A stretch of 64,000 nt of DNA, taken from Scatosoma sp045576335. Lineage in GTDB: Bacteria > Bacillota > Clostridia > Christensenellales > Borkfalkiaceae. Positions 61,257 to 64,000 of the stretch are shown piece after piece. Under the pieces are notes generated by a model. The model was not told where the DNA came from. It was given only the letters and a program-made list of their open reading frames with translations, and made no database searches. Within the stretch, counting starts at the first letter, position 1, and every line of letters starts with the position of its first letter. The position numbers and the translations under genes were made by a program. The stretch lies in the NCBI GenBank assembly GCA_045576335.1, contig JAZNGH010000036.1, positions 1 to 64,000 of the forward strand, read 5' to 3'.

Positions 61257-62135
61257 TTATTCTTCGTCGATTTCGTCCTCTTCGTCCTCGTTTTGACAGT
61301 TTTTAGGACAGTTTTGACAGGTTTTTTTGAAACGGAGCTCGCTTGCGGGGTAATCCTTGAAGATAAAGCCCCCGTTTTTGTCGTCGATTTTCACGCGAAC
61401 CTCCATTTTGAGCATATTCAGGGAAGCAACGATTGCTTTGCCCTCGGGCGTGCCCACCTCCGAGCCGATTTTGGGGAGCTGCTTCGCCGCGTCCGTGTAA
61501 TAATCGATTTCGTAACCCAAACAGCACATAAGCCGTCCGCAAAGCCCGCTGATTTTGCCGGGGTTCAACGACAGATTTTGCGCTTTTGCCATTTTCACGC
61601 TGACCTTCTTAAATTCGGGCATATTCCCCGCACAGCAGCACACGCGGCCGCAGGGTGCGATTCCGCCGAGATATTTCGTTTCGTCGCGGATACCCACTTG
61701 CCGCAAATCGATACGGGTATGGAAAACGGAAGCGAGGTCCTTGACCAGCTCGCGGAAGTCCACGCGGTTTTCCGAGGTGAAAAAGAAGGTGATTTTGCCG
61801 CTGTCAAAGGAAAATTCGCAATCGACGAGCTTCATTGCCAGCCCGTGCTTGGCGATTTTTTCCTTGCAGGTGCGTATCGCTTCGGGTTTTCTGTTTTCAA
61901 AGGCTTGATAGCGCGCCGTGTCCTTTTCGGTGGCGATACGGACGACGGGTTTGAGAGGGGAAACGATTTCCTCTTCCGCAACCTCGCGTTCGGGGTACGC
62001 GACCCAAGCGTATTCCGTGCCCCGCGCCGTTTCCACGATCACGGGCATATTTCTTTCGTATTTATCCCCTGCTTTGGGGGCGAAATAATACAGCTTCCCC
62101 CCCGTTTTGAATTTTATTCCTACAACTTTTACCAT
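61257..62135 (-). CDS. ricT: PSP1-domain protein RicT (YaaT)
   Basis: A subunit of the Fe-S RicAFT complex that promotes RNase Y processing and sporulation in Bacillus. 292 residues: PSP1 domain with VGIRDETKYLGGIAPCGRVC, clustered Cys (CGRVCCCAG, CGRLMCCLGYE) that bind Fe-S, and an unusual C-terminal extension with CQNCPKNCQ and an acidic end, which adds three more Cys. Ten bp after the delta-prime gene, the conserved order. Confidence 0.95.
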   Translation of the reverse strand: MVKVVGIKFKTGGKLYYFAPKAGDKYERNMPVIVETARGTEYAWVAYPEREVAEEEIVSPLKPVVRIATEKDTARYQAFENRKPEAIRTCKEKIAKHGLAMKLVDCEFSFDSGKITFFFTSENRVDFRELVKDLASVFHTRIDLRQVGIRDETKYLGGIAPCGRVCCCAGNMPEFKKVSVKMAKAQNLSLNPGKISGLCGRLMCCLGYEIDYYTDAAKQLPKIGSEVGTPEGKAIVASLNMLKMEVRVKIDDKNGGFIFKDYPASELRFKKTCQNCPKNCQNEDEEDEIDEE

Positions 62136-62145
62136 ACGTTATCCT

Positions 62146-63114
62146 TTAAGAATTGAATTTGAGAATTTTTGCAAAAAGCACCTCGATACATTGCGGAAAA
62201 TACGCGTTAAAAAACACCTCTTTTTCCGCTTTGGTAAGCTCGTCCTGTGCGTATAAAAGGCACGCGGGCGAGAAGCGTTTGGCTACCCCTTGTAACCGCT
62301 CCGTTTCCAAGCGCAACAGTGCGTTTTTGCCCTGCAAGGTTTTGATTAGCAACGCGTCGCGGAAAATTACGCGGAGCAAAAACAACAGCGTTTTTTTGTT
62401 CTTCGTTTCTCCCACCCTTCGAACGGTTGCGGGAAGCTTCGCGCTATCGCAAAGACACAGCTCGAACGCGTCGTTTAGAAGCGTTTTGTATTCCCCGCCC
62501 TCCAAGGCGTTTTGCGCCGCGCCAAGGCTGCCGCCGCTAGCCGCCGCGCAAAGCTCGATATCCGCTTCGCCGTAACCCTTGTCCGCATAAATGCGCGAAA
62601 GAGAAGCGGCGATATCGCTCGTTTCAAAAGGGGGAATTTCCAAGGCGGCAACGCGGGAACGCACCGTTTGCAAAACGGGGTACGCCGAGGTTGCGCCGAG
62701 CAGGAAAATCACGTCCTTTGGCGGTTCTTCCAAGAGTTTGAGGAGCTTGTTTTGCGAAGCGATATTCGCTTCGGCAAAATCGCCGATTACGAAAACCTTT
62801 TTATCGCTTTCTACGGGTCGTATCAAGCTTTCTTCGGTCACTCTTTCCGCGTCCTCGACCGCGAATTTTTTGTCCGCTTGCGGAAAGAACAGGCAATCGG
62901 AAAGCGTTTCCGCGTCTATCCGAGAGGAAAAATTTTCTTCTTGCTCGTTTTGCGGCTCGTCACAACCGAAAAACACCTTTGCAAAGAGTTTGAGCGCGTT
63001 TTTTAAGTTTCGCTCGTCGTCTAAAAGCAAAAGATAGGCGTGCGAAAAACGGTTTTGCTCCGCTTCCGCTTTCAAAAGCTTATACGCCCGCGTTTTTTTG
63101 AGTAGCTGTCGCAT
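62146..63114 (-). CDS. holB: DNA polymerase III delta-prime subunit
   Basis: Clamp-loader subunit that helps open the DnaN ring. 322 residues: FSHAYLLLLDD near the N-terminus, then NKLLKLLEEPPKDVIFLLGAT and VRSRVAALEIPPF, the collinear AAA+ sensor region with the SRC-type site reading SRV. No intact Walker A and no zinc Cys cluster, so it is non-hydrolysing and reduced. The start at 63114 follows GGAG; a consensus TATAAT lies just upstream. Confidence 0.88.
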   Translation of the reverse strand: MRQLLKKTRAYKLLKAEAEQNRFSHAYLLLLDDERNLKNALKLFAKVFFGCDEPQNEQEENFSSRIDAETLSDCLFFPQADKKFAVEDAERVTEESLIRPVESDKKVFVIGDFAEANIASQNKLLKLLEEPPKDVIFLLGATSAYPVLQTVRSRVAALEIPPFETSDIAASLSRIYADKGYGEADIELCAAASGGSLGAAQNALEGGEYKTLLNDAFELCLCDSAKLPATVRRVGETKNKKTLLFLLRVIFRDALLIKTLQGKNALLRLETERLQGVAKRFSPACLLYAQDELTKAEKEVFFNAYFPQCIEVLFAKILKFNS

Positions 63115-63261
63115 AACGATTTTCTCCACATATTATTATACCATAAAAACCGCAACTATGCAAGCAGTTATGGCAAAAAGCTTTACTTTTTCCCTTTATT
63201 TTGTTATAATTTTCGTACATTGACGAACGCAAAAATGCAAATACTGACAAGGAGAAATCGT

Positions 63262-63960
63262 ATGCCTATATCCAAAACGGATTTCGTGCGGGGCTTACAA
63301 TGCGAAAAAATGCTTTGGCTGGATTCGCACAGACCCGAATTAAAAATCATACCGCCCGAGGTGCAGGCAAGGCTGGACGCGGGAAACGCATTCGGTGACG
63401 CGGCAATGGGGCTTTTCGGACCGTTCGTGGAAACCACGGTGAAAAAAGCGGACGGACGGCTCGATTACGCGGCTATGCTGGAAAGGACGCGCGCGCTTTT
63501 AGTATCGGGCGAAAACGTGATTTGCGAAGCCGCGTTTTCCTGGTACGGCAATTATTGCGCGGCGGATATCCTCAAAAAGGACGGCGCGGGATACGCCTTG
63601 TACGAGGTGAAAAACGCGGCTTCCGTAAGAAGAGAATTTTTAATCGATTTGGGCTTTCAACGGCTGATTTTGCGTAAATGCGGCGTGAAAGTCACGAATT
63701 GTTTTTTGGTGCTTGCGGACGGCGAAAACGGGGAAGATGCGGAGCAGGTATGCGTTGAAAGGTTGGAAAAGGACGGCGTTGCGTATAAAATCGCGGAAGT
63801 GACGAAGCAGGCGCGTATTTTTGAGCGGGAAGCGGAAAGACGAATTTTCGAGCTTGGTAAAATCAAGAAAAAAGACGCATTCTCGCCTCAAATCGAGGTG
63901 GGCGAGCATTGCGAAAAGCCCTATCGCTGTTGGTATTTTGAGCATTGCCACGACCGTTAG
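63262..63960 (+). CDS. Stand-alone Cas4/RecB-like Fe-S nuclease
   Basis: 232 residues of the PD-(D/E)xK superfamily. LSK-type start MPISKTDFVRGLQCEKMLWL resembles the N-terminus of DUF2779/RecB-like nucleases, EAAFSWYGNYCAADIL and YALYEVKNAA give the acidic active site with Glu-x-Lys, and HCEKPYRCWYFEHC with the early Cys forms a likely 4Fe-4S cluster. No cas genes or repeat array are near. DUF2779 proteins are usually longer, and a new start follows 27 bp later. The start follows AAGGAG. Confidence 0.82.
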   Translation: MPISKTDFVRGLQCEKMLWLDSHRPELKIIPPEVQARLDAGNAFGDAAMGLFGPFVETTVKKADGRLDYAAMLERTRALLVSGENVICEAAFSWYGNYCAADILKKDGAGYALYEVKNAASVRREFLIDLGFQRLILRKCGVKVTNCFLVLADGENGEDAEQVCVERLEKDGVAYKIAEVTKQARIFEREAERRIFELGKIKKKDAFSPQIEVGEHCEKPYRCWYFEHCHDR

Positions 63961-63986
63961 TCCTTTTTCACCCGTTTGGGGGGAAT

Positions 63987-64000
63987 ATGAAAGACGAAGG
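63987..64000 (+). CDS. Start of a further gene, cut by the window edge
   Basis: GGGGGGAAT followed by ATGAAAGACGAAGG at the very end. Only four codons are visible, so the product cannot be named; it may be the second half of the nuclease system before it. Confidence 0.4.

Overview
The window looks like a chromosomal segment of an anaerobic, endospore-forming member of the Clostridia (Bacillota) with mid GC. The evidence is a complete gerA-type germinant receptor operon, spoVT, a yyaC-type GPR-related gene, ricT, a cysteine T-box leader, QueT with a structured leader, formate-tetrahydrofolate ligase, and the replication-linked block jag-yidC-yidD-rnpA-rpmH-dnaN plus gyrBA. A direct glutaminyl-tRNA synthetase and a shortened alanyl-tRNA synthetase fit an uncultured gut Clostridia lineage. 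The lineage is inference; no 16S gene is present.

Layout. 0-7 kb: pckG, a membrane glycosyltransferase and the proline operon proBAC. 7-10.4 kb: an AT-rich island with a lone XRE regulator and a DpnII-like GATC restriction-modification operon. 10.4-16.4 kb: alaS with a downstream partner, then an AEC transporter, cysS and cysE behind a Cys T-box; a 278-bp inverted-repeat element sits between the T-box terminator and the cysE Shine-Dalgarno. 16.4-20.7 kb: a hypothetical gene, a DeoR regulator, an M20 peptidase and a broken DUF4838 gene. 20.7-25.8 kb: an accessory region with an ATPase-nuclease, an array of covarying TTAGG-loop hairpins, an oriT-like zone, a MobV relaxase without an ordinary start codon, and a tyrosine integrase ending beside tRNA-Leu. 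26-44 kb: core genes (spoVT, glnS, fhs, glyQS, gyrA, gyrB, a MATE pump, gapA, a zinc peptidase, rsmI, trmN6). 44-48.2 kb: gerA-gerB-gerC. 48.2-57.5 kb: two clusters of DnaA boxes about 9 kb apart flank cvpA, yyaC, a small XRE module, queT, jag, yidC, yidD, rnpA, rpmH, dnaN and a SLOG gene; dnaA is absent. 57.5-64 kb: rsmG, a propeller-like membrane protein, a CapA/CapB polysaccharide tyrosine-kinase pair, ricT, a DNA polymerase III delta-prime gene and a stand-alone Cas4/RecB-like nuclease.

The most unusual parts are the hairpin array and mobilisation zone (22.2-23.1 kb), the paired DnaA-box clusters without dnaA, the mobile repeat inserted inside a T-box-controlled leader, and two related small proteins, one of them driven by an XRE-type operator promoter. 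Most coding assignments rest on recognisable family motifs; start sites were moved where a Shine-Dalgarno or promoter decided them.
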